Notes under the pieces: generated by a model
The model's input: only the letters and a program-made list of their open reading frames with translations
Databases searched by the model: none
What the model was told of the DNA's origin: nothing
Translations under genes and position numbers: made by a program
Shown here: positions 49,670 to 58,697 of the stretch, piece by piece
Numbering within the stretch: the stretch's first letter is position 1
Layout: the number at the start of each line of letters is the position of its first letter
Source: Anaerolineales bacterium
GTDB taxonomy: Bacteria > Chloroflexota > Anaerolineae > Anaerolineales > Villigracilaceae
Reading direction: 5' to 3'
Length of the DNA stretch: 64,000 nucleotides
NCBI GenBank assembly: GCA_020847435.1
Contig: JADLBX010000032.1
Span: 81,435 to 145,434, forward strand

Positions 49670-51526
49670 ATGTCCGAAGAATTAATTGAATTGGAAGAAG
49701 AAGAATTCACCAGCCAACTCACCCTCCCCATCTTCAAGCGGATCGCGAGCCTGCTCCGACCGCATTGGAAATGGGTGGTCGGGTTTTTCATCACCATCGC
49801 GGCGACCTCCTCCACGGACGCCTATTTCACGTACCTTAACAAGGAAATCGTGGACACGGGCATCAGGCTGGAGAATACCGCCGCGCTCACGCGTATCGCC
49901 TGGCTGTACGGCTCGATCATCCTGTTTCAAGCCGTTACCGTTTTCACGTTCATCTATCTCGCGGGCGTGATGGGCGAACGCGTGCAATACGATCTGCGCA
50001 GGATGCTGTTCAATCACCTGCAACAACTGTCCTTGTCGTATTACTCGCAAAACTCGGTGGGACGTTTGATCGCCCGCGTCACCTCGGACACGGGACGCGT
50101 ATCCGACCTCGTCAGCTGGGGCATCGTGGATTCAACGTGGGCGGTGATGAACATCGTCACCTCGCTCACGTTCATGGCGATCATCAACTGGAAACTGGCG
50201 TTGATCGTATTCACCATCATCCCGATCATGATTTTCATCGCGGTCAAATTCCGTCAGTTCATTCTGGTGGAGTATCGCGTCTCGCGCCGCACGAACTCCA
50301 AGATCACGGGCGCATTCAACGAAAACTTTCAAGGCGTGCGCGTGGTGAAGGCGCTCCTGCGTGAAGATGAGAACACAAAAGAATTTCAGGAGCTGACGAC
50401 GAAAATGTACAAGGCGTCGTATCGAGCCGCGTGGCTCTCGGCGCTTTTCCTCCCCACCGTGCAGATCATCGCCGCCATCGCTCTCGGTCTCATCGTCGGC
50501 TACGGCGGACAGCAGATCACGCTCGGTGCCATGACCATCGGCGGCATCCAAGCCTTCGTCTCGTACCTCACGTTCATGATGTGGCCCGTGCAGGATTTGG
50601 CGCGCGTGTACGCCGAGATGCAGCACTCCATCGCGTCGGCGGAGAGAATCTTCAAGTTGATAGACACTCCGCCCGAAGTGCACGACAAGCCCGACGCCGT
50701 TGAAGCAAAAACACTCATGGGCGAGATCGAGTTCAGTCACGTAGATTTCTTTTACGAGGAACGCAAGCCCGTGCTTCAAGATTTTTCGCTGAAGGTCAAG
50801 CCTGGCGAGATGATCGCCCTCGTCGGTCCGACGGGCGGCGGAAAATCTACGATCGTGAATTTGCTGTGCCGCTTCTACGAACCGCGCGCAGGGACGATTC
50901 GAATCAACGGGCAGGATTATCTGGATTACAAACTCGCTTCGATTCACAGCCGGATTGGGATCGTGCTTCAGACGCCTCATCTTTTTTCGGGCAGTGTGCG
51001 CGACAACATCCGCTATGGGAGGCTGTCCGCCACCGACGAGGAAGTAACCGATGCGGCGAAGATCGCGGGCGCGCATGATTTCATCGTCACGCTTGAAAAA
51101 GGCTATGACCACAACGTCGGCGAAGGCGGCAATTTGTTGTCCGTTGGGCAGAAGCAGTTGATCAGTCTGGCAAGAGCCGTGCTTGCCCGCCCTGAGTTAT
51201 TCATCATGGACGAAGCCACCTCCAGCGTGGACACGCTCACCGAAGCGTTAATCCAAAAAGGCATGGAAGCGCTGATGCACGGACGCACCTCGTTCGTCAT
51301 CGCGCATCGCCTGTCCACCATCCGCAAGGCGAATCGAATCGTCGTCATCGAAAACGGAAAGATCGCCGAGCAAGGCTCGCACGCCGAACTGCTCAAACTG
51401 CGCGGACATTACTATCGCCTGTATACGCAACAGTTCAGGCACGAATTGGAGAATCAATATGGGTTTACCGATGCGGTTGGAGGAAAAGTAAACGAAGAAG
51501 AACCCGAGCCAATGGCGGCGGATTAA
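49670..51526 (+). CDS. ABC exporter half-transporter with canonical ATPase site (BmrD-like)
   Basis: 618 residues: acidic N-terminus, six membrane segments (about 35-325), and an ATPase domain with Walker A GPTGGGKSTIVN, signature LSVGQKQLISLARA and Walker B LFIMDEATSSVD with the catalytic Glu. The altered signature (LSVGQ) here would face the degenerate Walker B of the first subunit, exactly the pattern of asymmetric heterodimers. Ribosome site CAGGAG. Together with the 47335 gene it forms one transporter. Confidence 0.94.
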   Translation: MSEELIELEEEEFTSQLTLPIFKRIASLLRPHWKWVVGFFITIAATSSTDAYFTYLNKEIVDTGIRLENTAALTRIAWLYGSIILFQAVTVFTFIYLAGVMGERVQYDLRRMLFNHLQQLSLSYYSQNSVGRLIARVTSDTGRVSDLVSWGIVDSTWAVMNIVTSLTFMAIINWKLALIVFTIIPIMIFIAVKFRQFILVEYRVSRRTNSKITGAFNENFQGVRVVKALLREDENTKEFQELTTKMYKASYRAAWLSALFLPTVQIIAAIALGLIVGYGGQQITLGAMTIGGIQAFVSYLTFMMWPVQDLARVYAEMQHSIASAERIFKLIDTPPEVHDKPDAVEAKTLMGEIEFSHVDFFYEERKPVLQDFSLKVKPGEMIALVGPTGGGKSTIVNLLCRFYEPRAGTIRINGQDYLDYKLASIHSRIGIVLQTPHLFSGSVRDNIRYGRLSATDEEVTDAAKIAGAHDFIVTLEKGYDHNVGEGGNLLSVGQKQLISLARAVLARPELFIMDEATSSVDTLTEALIQKGMEALMHGRTSFVIAHRLSTIRKANRIVVIENGKIAEQGSHAELLKLRGHYYRLYTQQFRHELENQYGFTDAVGGKVNEEEPEPMAAD

Positions 51527-51538
51527 GGCCCACCCTGC

Positions 51539-51600
51539 CCTCCCCCAAATCCGACGAACTTCAGTCGGATTTGGGGGAGGTGTCCCGCCATCGGCGGGAC
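51539..51600. repeat. Two hairpins between convergent genes
   Basis: CCTCCCCCAAATCCGAC-gaacttca-GTCGGATTTGGGGGAGG (51539-51580) and GTCCCGCC-atc-GGCGGGAC (51582-51600). Both are perfect. No T-run follows, so they may be repeats that also stop or protect transcripts. Confidence 0.75.
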
Positions 51601-51608
51601 GGAGGGGG

Positions 51609-52586
51609 TCATGGCTCCCACTGATAATTGATCAACGAGAACAGCATCGGCTTGCCCTGCACGTATTCGACGCCCACTGTCCACGCGCGCCAGTCCAAGC
51701 CGCCGTATTGCTCGGAACCGGGCTTATACGCCGTGTAGAAATTCACGCTGGAATATTCTGATGGCCAGGGCTGTGTCGAGAACGTGGCAAGGTCGAGTGT
51801 ATCGTTGCAATGCAGGGAATAATTCGCGCTGAAAACCTCTTGCAATTTGGGTAAGACGTGTTCAGAGAACGTTCCAATCGTATCCGCCCCACTTCCGGGC
51901 GCGGGACCCCAACTCACTTCATAATCGGATCCAAAAACCCAAGCGGATTCCTTCGGCGTGTAATTTGCGACCGTTCCCCAACGCCACAAACGCAGATCCA
52001 AACCATGTTCGGGGCTGACCAGCGAAGCCAACAATTCGCCGCTCGAATTCAACATGGCAGATCGAAGGTCATTCAACAGATCGTTGACGCGCGTATCCGA
52101 GCAAAATATGGACGAGCCGACTTGCTCCGTGAGGAATTTCGCGTTCACCCAGCCAGTTCCACCGGACGGGTTTTGAATTTCCACCCAGCGATTGCCGCCC
52201 GCGTTGGCTTCCGGTCCTGTGCGGATGACCCCCGTCGCGGAGGGCGATAACGCGCCCACGATTGAGAATCCCGTCCCTGCGCCTGAGCGGATGTTAAGCA
52301 CGTCGTTCGCACTCACGAGAATCACGGCATACGGGTTATTGATCCCTGTCACCGGCGGGAGCGGCGTCGAGGTCGAAGCAGGCGCCGCAGTGTTCGTGGG
52401 TGGAATCGGCGAGGGAAGCGTCGCCGCTGTAGAGGTCACGACGTACAGAGTCGAAGTGGGGATCAAAGTCGGCAAAGGCGCGGCAGTTTCAACTGGCGCG
52501 AGAGGCGTATTCGTCGCCGCAGGCTGTTGCGGCGCGCACGCGGCAAGCGTCAAAAAAATCAAACAAATTAGCGTGGTCTTCTTCAT
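51609..52586 (-). CDS. Lipoprotein with SH3-type domain
   Basis: 325 residues. Signal peptide with lipobox L-A-A-C (Cys17), then a long Thr/Pro/Ala-rich linker (about 20-80). An SH3_3-like domain spans about 85-150 (NDVLNIRSGAGTGFSIVGAL...RWVEIQNPSGGTGWVNAKFL). The C-terminal 170 residues have no recognised domain but are rich in Trp and Tyr. Probably bound outside at the cell wall. Confidence 0.8.
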   Translation of the reverse strand: MKKTTLICLIFLTLAACAPQQPAATNTPLAPVETAAPLPTLIPTSTLYVVTSTAATLPSPIPPTNTAAPASTSTPLPPVTGINNPYAVILVSANDVLNIRSGAGTGFSIVGALSPSATGVIRTGPEANAGGNRWVEIQNPSGGTGWVNAKFLTEQVGSSIFCSDTRVNDLLNDLRSAMLNSSGELLASLVSPEHGLDLRLWRWGTVANYTPKESAWVFGSDYEVSWGPAPGSGADTIGTFSEHVLPKLQEVFSANYSLHCNDTLDLATFSTQPWPSEYSSVNFYTAYKPGSEQYGGLDWRAWTVGVEYVQGKPMLFSLINYQWEP

Positions 52587-52670
52587 TCATTCTCCTTGTC
52601 TACTTATTTAACCGCCCAGATTCTAAATTTGTTCCCAGGCATTTCACCCGAGCGCTTGACGGCGTCAACT

Positions 52671-53819
52671 TTATCCAATTAAACGCGCAACCAAGCCAAG
52701 TAACCCCGCGCCCAGCATCACAAAGGCGACTGCCGTCTTCGCCTTCCAGCGGTATAAAACAAATAGCGCCAAAATAAATATTCCCAAAGCAGGCAAGTCG
52801 GGCAGCGCGGCTTGGAGGAGTTGCAACGCGGTCGCCGCGATCAATCCGACAACCGCCGCAGTTACGCCATCGAGAAACGAATGGATCTGTTGATTTTCGA
52901 CGAGCCGCTCGAAGAAGTCGTGACCGATCAATGTGAATGAAAACGCGGGCAAATAAACTCCTGCCGTCATCGCCAGCGCGCCGAGCGGACCTCCGCCGAA
53001 GTAGCCGACGAACGTCGAGAAGATGATCAAGGGCGCGGGTAAAATGCTCGATAACGCGAGCCCATCGAGAAACTGCTGGTTTGTCATCCACGCGCCGACG
53101 GTCACCGCATCGCGTTGAAGAAATGGGATTGAGGTGTACGCGCCGCCGAAGGTGAGCAAACCTGCGCGCAGACCATAGCCGAATAATTCCAGCGCTGTCG
53201 GCGCGGCGAGGGCGAGAGTCGCCGCAACGCCAGAAAGTGGAAATAAGAAAAGGAGCGGGCTTGCGAATGGCGCTCGTCGCGCGAATGCGTATGCCAATCC
53301 GCCAACGATGAGGGTGAGGAAAAAATTTACATTCAATAATGATGTTATGAAACTGACAACGGCTATCCCCCACAACCAGCGATCGCGCAACGCGTGTTCG
53401 CCGATCCGATGCACGGCGCGCACGATCAACGCGGGCACGGCGGCTTGAAAACCATAGAGAATCCCGGCGAATAACAATGAGCTGATCCCGTAGGTCAGAT
53501 AAAACCAAGAGAGAGCGAACATCATGAGGAACCCGGGCAGGACGAACCCCAGACCGGCGACGATCCCGCCGACGCGCCCGCGCGAGATCATGCCAAAATA
53601 AACGCAAAGTTCGCTGGCTTCAGGTCCCGGCAAAACTTGATACACCGCCAACACGCGATTGAACCGCTCGGGCGAGATCCATTTTTCCTCGTCGGTCATC
53701 TCCTGCCGAATCATCGCGATCTGCGCGACGGGTCCGCCCCAGGCAAGCAAACCGAATTTTAGAAAACGTAAAAACAATTGAAGATACGCTTCGCGCGGGA
53801 CTGAATAAGCCTGCTTCAT
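52671..53819 (-). CDS. chrA: ChrA-family chromate transporter
   Basis: 382 residues with two homologous halves of about five to six membrane spans each. The CHR signatures are present in both halves: FGLLAWGGPVAQIAMIRQEM with LPGPEASELCVYFG in the first, and GLLTFGGAYTSIPFLQRDAV in the second. It exports chromate or a similar oxyanion, probably with sulfate-like substrates in nature. Its ATG overlaps the stop of the upstream TrmH-family gene by 4 bp. Confidence 0.92.
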   Translation of the reverse strand: MKQAYSVPREAYLQLFLRFLKFGLLAWGGPVAQIAMIRQEMTDEEKWISPERFNRVLAVYQVLPGPEASELCVYFGMISRGRVGGIVAGLGFVLPGFLMMFALSWFYLTYGISSLLFAGILYGFQAAVPALIVRAVHRIGEHALRDRWLWGIAVVSFITSLLNVNFFLTLIVGGLAYAFARRAPFASPLLFLFPLSGVAATLALAAPTALELFGYGLRAGLLTFGGAYTSIPFLQRDAVTVGAWMTNQQFLDGLALSSILPAPLIIFSTFVGYFGGGPLGALAMTAGVYLPAFSFTLIGHDFFERLVENQQIHSFLDGVTAAVVGLIAATALQLLQAALPDLPALGIFILALFVLYRWKAKTAVAFVMLGAGLLGLVARLIG

Positions 53820-54613
53820 GTTCGCTGGCGCAGCGCCTCATACAAGATCAGCGCCGTCGAAACCGATACGTTCAACGAATTGACTTTCCCCAGCATCGGA
53901 ATTTTCAGTTTCACGTCCGCGTTCGACATCCAAAAATTGGACAAGCCCTCGTCTTCCGTTCCTACTGCGATGGCAATGGGCTGACTCAAATCCACTTTGG
54001 AATAAACCGCGTCGCCAGCGGGACTCGCGGCGGCAACACGGATCGCTTCGACTCCGCTCAGCGCGTGCTTTCCGCCTTTCAGCCATTCCAACGCCGACGC
54101 GTTATCGCACTCGACAACTGGCACGCAAAACACCGCGCCCCGGCTTGCGCGCACCACGTTGGGATTCCACACGTCCACGCGCGAATCGCAGACCAACAAC
54201 GCGTCCACGCCTGCCGCGTCGGCAGTGCGGAGGATGGCGCCGAGATTGCCCGGCTTCTCGATCGATTCGGCGATAACGACCAACGGGGTTTTGCTTAGTT
54301 TCAAATCATCGAGAGTTGTGCGCGGGATTGGAAAGATCGCCAGCCACCCATCGGGGTTCTCGCGATACGAAATCTTCTCGAAGACCGCGCGCGAGACGGT
54401 CAGCGCTTCGGCGTGGGGAACGGTCAAATGGCGTGAGGCAATTTGAGGGGCGGAAAGAACCGTCTGCGGTTTGTGTCCAGCTGCGAGGGCGAGTTGAATC
54501 TCGTCGAATCCCTCCACGAGCATTAAGCCGTCTTGTTTGCGCGTTTTCTTATCGTCGCGCAGTTTCACAAGATGTTTGACGCGCGGGTTCTGCGCGCTGG
54601 TGATGTCCATCAT
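53816..54613 (-). CDS. TrmH-family RNA 2'-O-methyltransferase (RlmB-like)
   Basis: 265 residues. N-terminal substrate-binding domain (TSAQNPRVKHLVKLRDDKKTRKQDGLMLVEGFDEI) and SPOUT domain with IAESIEKPGNLGAILRTADAAG, AVGTEDEGLSNFW and KIPMLGKVNSLNVSVSTALIL. It probably methylates rRNA ribose. GGKHALSGVEAIRVA near residue 198 is encoded by a CGCTGAGCGGAGTCGAAGCG repeat read in frame. A start at 54613 or 54610 (MMD) is close to the end of the ABC ATPase gene. Confidence 0.9.
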   Translation of the reverse strand: MMDITSAQNPRVKHLVKLRDDKKTRKQDGLMLVEGFDEIQLALAAGHKPQTVLSAPQIASRHLTVPHAEALTVSRAVFEKISYRENPDGWLAIFPIPRTTLDDLKLSKTPLVVIAESIEKPGNLGAILRTADAAGVDALLVCDSRVDVWNPNVVRASRGAVFCVPVVECDNASALEWLKGGKHALSGVEAIRVAAASPAGDAVYSKVDLSQPIAIAVGTEDEGLSNFWMSNADVKLKIPMLGKVNSLNVSVSTALILYEALRQRT

Positions 54614-54621
54614 GCACGCAG

Positions 54622-55608
54622 TTATTTCGCGAGCAAAATGCACGCCGCGCGATGCGTCTCGCTTAACTCGATCAATTGCGGGTCAATTGATTTACAACGC
54701 TCGATCGCCACCGGACAACGCGGATGGAAGCGACAGCCCGTCGGCAGGTCAATCGGGTTTGGCGTTTCGCCTTGAAGAATGACGCGTTTCTTCCGCAAGC
54801 GCGGGTTCGGCACAGGGATGACGGAAAGCAACGCCTGCGAGTATGGATGTTGCGGACTCTCCAACACCTCGATCATTTTCCCGATTTCGACGATGCGCCC
54901 GAGATACATCACCGCGACGCGGTCGGCAAAATAACCGACCGTGCCGAGATCGTGCGTGATGAAGATGACCGAGATGCCGCGCGATTGGCGCAAATCTGCC
55001 AGCAGGTTGATGATCTCCGCGCGAATGGACACATCCAACATCGAGACCGGCTCGTCTGCAAGCAGGAGGTGCGGCTCCAACACCAGCGCGCCTGCGATAA
55101 CCACGCGTTGGCGCTGTCCGCCGGAGAGTTGATGCGGGAAGCGCTGCATGTAACTCTCCGCTGGCTTCAAGCCGGCATCTTCGAGCGCGCGGCGGACGCG
55201 TTCGCGGCGCTCATCGAGACTCGGAGCGAGACCGTGAACGACTAACGGCTCGGAGACAATTTCTTCGATGGTCTGCGTCGGGTTCAACGATTCGTACGGG
55301 TCCTGGAAGATCATTTGGATTCGCTGACGCAAACTCTTGCGCTCGCGATCGTTGAGATGGGTGATGTCGTTCCCCTCGAATAGGATCGTTCCCTCGGTCG
55401 CCTCTTCCAACCCCATCAGCGTCAATGAAAGCGTGGACTTGCCGCATCCACTTTCGCCGACCAGCGCCACCACCTCGCCGCGCTTCAATTTCAAACTCAC
55501 GTCGTCCACGGCATGGATGAAATTCTCGCCGCGCGAAAACCAGCCGGGTCTGCCCGCTTTGAAATATTTTTTCAGGTCTTGCACTTCGAGGATGAATTCG
55601 TCGGTCAT
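54622..55608 (-). CDS. Oligopeptide/dipeptide ABC importer ATPase (DppF/OppF)
   Basis: 328 residues. ATPase of the peptide/nickel importer: Walker A GESGCGKSTLSL, signature LSGGQRQRVVIAGAL, Walker B HLLLADEPVSMLD, and the C-terminal oligo_HPY domain with RVILQGETPNPIDLPTGCRFHPRCP, whose four-cysteine pattern may bind an iron-sulfur cluster. Start at 55608 follows an A-rich leader. It works with the fused permease/ATPase, the permease and the binding protein upstream. Confidence 0.94.
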   Translation of the reverse strand: MTDEFILEVQDLKKYFKAGRPGWFSRGENFIHAVDDVSLKLKRGEVVALVGESGCGKSTLSLTLMGLEEATEGTILFEGNDITHLNDRERKSLRQRIQMIFQDPYESLNPTQTIEEIVSEPLVVHGLAPSLDERRERVRRALEDAGLKPAESYMQRFPHQLSGGQRQRVVIAGALVLEPHLLLADEPVSMLDVSIRAEIINLLADLRQSRGISVIFITHDLGTVGYFADRVAVMYLGRIVEIGKMIEVLESPQHPYSQALLSVIPVPNPRLRKKRVILQGETPNPIDLPTGCRFHPRCPVAIERCKSIDPQLIELSETHRAACILLAK

Positions 55609-55624
55609 AGTTTTTTTTTCACCG

Positions 55625-55663
55625 ACTTGCTTCATCGGGGTCTCAGACCCCGATGAAGCAAGT
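55625..55663. repeat. 39-nt perfect palindrome
   Basis: Arms of 19 nt around a single C, core GGGTCT-C-AGACCC, outer ACTTGCTTCATC / GATGAAGCAAGT. It lies between the permease-ATPase fusion and the ATPase gene. The largest member of the family seen here. Confidence 0.92.
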
Positions 55664-57595
55664 TTAGCTTTCCACTAAATGGCAACTTGCAATATGATGC
55701 CCGGGCAATTCGTACTGCTTTGGCATTTCAACCAGGCAACGCTCGAACGCCAACGGACAACGCGGCGCAAAACGACAACCAGCGGGTAACGCATCCAATT
55801 TGGGCGGATAGCCGGGGATCGAAACGAGTCGCTTTTCGGGTTGTGAAAGGTCGGGGAACGCCTTGAGCAACTCCTGCGTGTACGGATGACGCGGCGCGTT
55901 GTAGATCGTATCCACGTCGGCGTGTTCAGCAGTCACGCCGCCGTACATTACCAACACCGAGTCGCACATTTCCGCAACCACGCCGAGATCGTGCGTGACG
56001 AAAATGATCGCAAGTCCCAGCCGCTTTCGCAGAGCATCGAGCAATTCCAAAATCTGCGCTTGAATCATCACATCCAGCGCGGTCGTCGGCTCGTCCGCGA
56101 TCACCACTTGCGGATTGCACGAGAGCGCCATGGCGATCATCGCGCGCTGGCGCATCCCGCCCGAGTATTGATGCGGGAAATGGTCCTTGTGATCTGCGGT
56201 AATCCCAACGAGTTCCAACAACTCGACGATTCGTTTATCAACTTGATCGGGCGTCATGGTCGGGATGTGTTTGACGATCGCTTCTCGAATCTGATCGCCC
56301 ACCGTTCGCACCGGGTTAAGCGCGTTCATCGCGCCCTGAAACACGATCGAGATTCCACTCCAGCGCACATCCGCAAGTTCCTCCTCCGAAGCCGAGGCGA
56401 TGTCTTTGCCATGAAAATAAACGTGCCCGTTCGAAATTTGCCCCGAGGCTGGCAACAGTCGGTTCAGCGCCATGATCAACGTGGTCTTGCCGCATCCACT
56501 CTCCCCCACCAAGCCCATCATCTCGCCTTCGTGCAATTGAAAACTGACATCCTGCACCGCCTGCGCTACTGTGCCATTATTGACGAACTGCACCGAAAGA
56601 TTTCGGACATCCAACAAGACAGGCGACTCTCGTCTCCGCGCTTTTTCTGTGGATTCAACTTCCGCTTCACTCTGGACCGTCAACCTGCCCGGCATTAGGT
56701 GATGTGATTCAAGCCTCGGGTTCAACACCTGCTCGAGTCCGTGACCCAGCAGAGTCAGCGCAAGCACCACCCACACAATGCCAAAGCCCGGCGTTGCCAA
56801 CGCCCACCACGCGCCCGCGCTCATCGCGCCGCGCCCAAAAGCAAAGTTGAGCATCTGCCCCCAAGAGATGGCGGTCGGGTCGCCCAATCCAAGAAACGAC
56901 AACGTCGACTCGTTCAGGATCGCCAGCGAAATCACCAAAATCGCATTGACCACCAGCAACGGCAACACCAGCGGCAGGACGTGATGGATGATGATGTGCC
57001 GATTGCCTGCGCCGATGGCGCGCGCCCGCAACACGAACTTGCGCGACTTCACCGCCAGCGTTTGCGAACGGACAATGCGCGCAGTCGTCGTCCAACCGAG
57101 GATGCCGATCACGAAGATGATGTTGAACAAACTGGGTTTGGTCAGCGCGACGATGACCACGATTAACGGCAGGTCGGGGATGACCAGCAACAGGTCGGTG
57201 AAACGCATCAGCAAGTTTTCGAGCCGCCCGCCGTAATATCCCGCCACAATTCCGATCACGCCGCCGATGACGATGGAGATAAAAGCGGCAAAGAATCCGA
57301 CGATCAGCGAAACGCGCGAGCCGTAAATAAAACTGGAGAACACATCCTTGCCCGCATCGTCGGTGCCAAGCCAGTGCTCCGCGCTCGGCGGGTTGTAAAT
57401 ATCGCCGGAGGTCAGCCCCGCCGAGGTTTGAGGATCGTACGGCGTGATCAACGGCGCGAAAACGGCAACAACGATCGAGACGACCAGCATGACCAAACCA
57501 ACCACTGCCATGCGGTTTTTGCTGAAGATTCTCCAAAAGCCTAACAGAGGCGAAGAAGGAACGGCGGGTTTAATTTCAACAGTTTGGAACGCCAT
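55664..57595 (-). CDS. Fused ABC permease (DppC) and ATPase (DppD)
   Basis: 643 residues. Residues about 1-300 are a DppC/OppC permease (six spans; the EAA-like loop [21 protein letters not shown]). Residues about 325-643 are a DppD/OppD ATPase (Walker [13 protein letters not shown], signature [15 protein letters not shown], Walker [14 protein letters not shown]-terminal [14 protein letters not shown]). The two are normally separate genes; no frameshift is needed here, so the fusion is genuine at the DNA level. It starts 3 bp from the end of the DppB gene. Confidence 0.94.
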   Translation of the reverse strand: MAFQTVEIKPAVPSSPLLGFWRIFSKNRMAVVGLVMLVVSIVVAVFAPLITPYDPQTSAGLTSGDIYNPPSAEHWLGTDDAGKDVFSSFIYGSRVSLIVGFFAAFISIVIGGVIGIVAGYYGGRLENLLMRFTDLLLVIPDLPLIVVIVALTKPSLFNIIFVIGILGWTTTARIVRSQTLAVKSRKFVLRARAIGAGNRHIIIHHVLPLVLPLLVVNAILVISLAILNESTLSFLGLGDPTAISWGQMLNFAFGRGAMSAGAWWALATPGFGIVWVVLALTLLGHGLEQVLNPRLESHHLMPGRLTVQSEAEVESTEKARRRESPVLLDVRNLSVQFVNNGTVAQAVQDVSFQLHEGEMMGLVGESGCGKTTLIMALNRLLPASGQISNGHVYFHGKDIASASEEELADVRWSGISIVFQGAMNALNPVRTVGDQIREAIVKHIPTMTPDQVDKRIVELLELVGITADHKDHFPHQYSGGMRQRAMIAMALSCNPQVVIADEPTTALDVMIQAQILELLDALRKRLGLAIIFVTHDLGVVAEMCDSVLVMYGGVTAEHADVDTIYNAPRHPYTQELLKAFPDLSQPEKRLVSIPGYPPKLDALPAGCRFAPRCPLAFERCLVEMPKQYELPGHHIASCHLVES

Positions 57596-57598
57596 GGG

Positions 57599-58627
57599 TC
57601 AGTCTGCCTGTACGCGCGGGTCGAGGAATGAATAGGTGAGGTCGGCGATGAGGTTTGCCAGCACAACGCTGACCGCGATCAACAGGAAGACTCCCTGCAA
57701 CACAGGATAATCCCTGCGTTCCAGCGCTTCGTAGACCGCGCCGCCCAGCCCGGGCCATGAATATACCGATTCAATTTGGATCGCGCCCGCCACAGTAAAA
57801 CCCAAGTTGATGGCGATGATCGTGACGATGGGCAACATGGCGTTTTTCAGCGCGTGGTCTTTGAGGATCTGGAAGGTGGTCAACCCTTTGGCTTTTGCGG
57901 TCAGGATGTAATCTTCCGCCAGCACATCCAGCAAACTGGAACGCATGACAAGCAAGTATTCGCCCATGTAAACGATGGTGTAGGTGATCGTCGGCAGAAT
58001 CATGTGCTTGAACACATCGCCGGCTTGATAAAGAAATGGGAATGAACTGATGCCCGGCGTGGCTTTCCCGCCGATCGGAAAACCGTTGTTGCTCCCCCAA
58101 AACAAAAGGATAATTCCCAGCCAGAAAGTCGGCAAACTCCAGGCGACCAGCCCGGTGATGAGCGCGCCATAATCAATGGAGGTGCGCGCCTTCCACGCGG
58201 CAAACATGCCGAAAAGCACGCCGATCACGATCGAAAGCAATTGTCCGGCGCCGATCAACAGGATGGTGTTCCATAAACGTTCTCCCAACACGTCGGCGAC
58301 GGGACGATTCGTATGGAAACTGTAGCCCAGCTCTCCCTGCGTCAGGTTGCGGAGGTAGAGGAAGAATTGAGTCTCGAAGGGGTTGACCGCACAGTCTCCG
58401 GGCTTGATCGGGTTTAGCGTCTCGAAGCAGGGAATCACCGGCTTATCCAACCCAAAGCGGATGCGCAGCGCTTCCTGCGCGTCTTTCTTTAAGCGCGGGT
58501 CGCGCGTGCCGGAGCGGACGGGGTCGCCGGGCAGGATGCGGAAAAGGAAAAAGTTGAGAACGACAACGAAGAGAATCGTGAAGAGCGCCCAGGCGATCTT
58601 TTTCCACAAGAACTGATAACGATTCAT
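57599..58627 (-). CDS. Peptide ABC importer permease (DppB)
   Basis: 342 residues with six membrane spans. N-terminal LFRILPGDPVR and the EAA loop DYILTAKAKGLTTFQILKDHALKNAMLP are typical of the DppB/OppB family. The ATG at 58627 has GGAG upstream. A perfect hairpin (58654-58684) precedes it. Confidence 0.94.
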   Translation of the reverse strand: MNRYQFLWKKIAWALFTILFVVVLNFFLFRILPGDPVRSGTRDPRLKKDAQEALRIRFGLDKPVIPCFETLNPIKPGDCAVNPFETQFFLYLRNLTQGELGYSFHTNRPVADVLGERLWNTILLIGAGQLLSIVIGVLFGMFAAWKARTSIDYGALITGLVAWSLPTFWLGIILLFWGSNNGFPIGGKATPGISSFPFLYQAGDVFKHMILPTITYTIVYMGEYLLVMRSSLLDVLAEDYILTAKAKGLTTFQILKDHALKNAMLPIVTIIAINLGFTVAGAIQIESVYSWPGLGGAVYEALERRDYPVLQGVFLLIAVSVVLANLIADLTYSFLDPRVQAD

Positions 58628-58653
58628 ATCGGAGCATCTCCTCAGTGACGTAT

Positions 58654-58684
58654 GAGGTGGATGACGCAATGCGTCATCCACCTC
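58654..58684. repeat. Perfect hairpin between binding-protein and permease genes
   Basis: GAGGTGGATGACGC-aat-GCGTCATCCACCTC, arms of 14 nt. Position and shape fit an intercistronic hairpin that lets more binding protein be made than permease, as is common in ABC importer operons. No T-run. Confidence 0.8.
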
Positions 58685-58697
58685 GCGATATGAAAGG

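Noticed and set aside
51539..51600. Bidirectional intrinsic terminator between the ABC exporter and the SH3 lipoprotein
   Set aside because: Stems are strong but neither strand has a T-run next to them.
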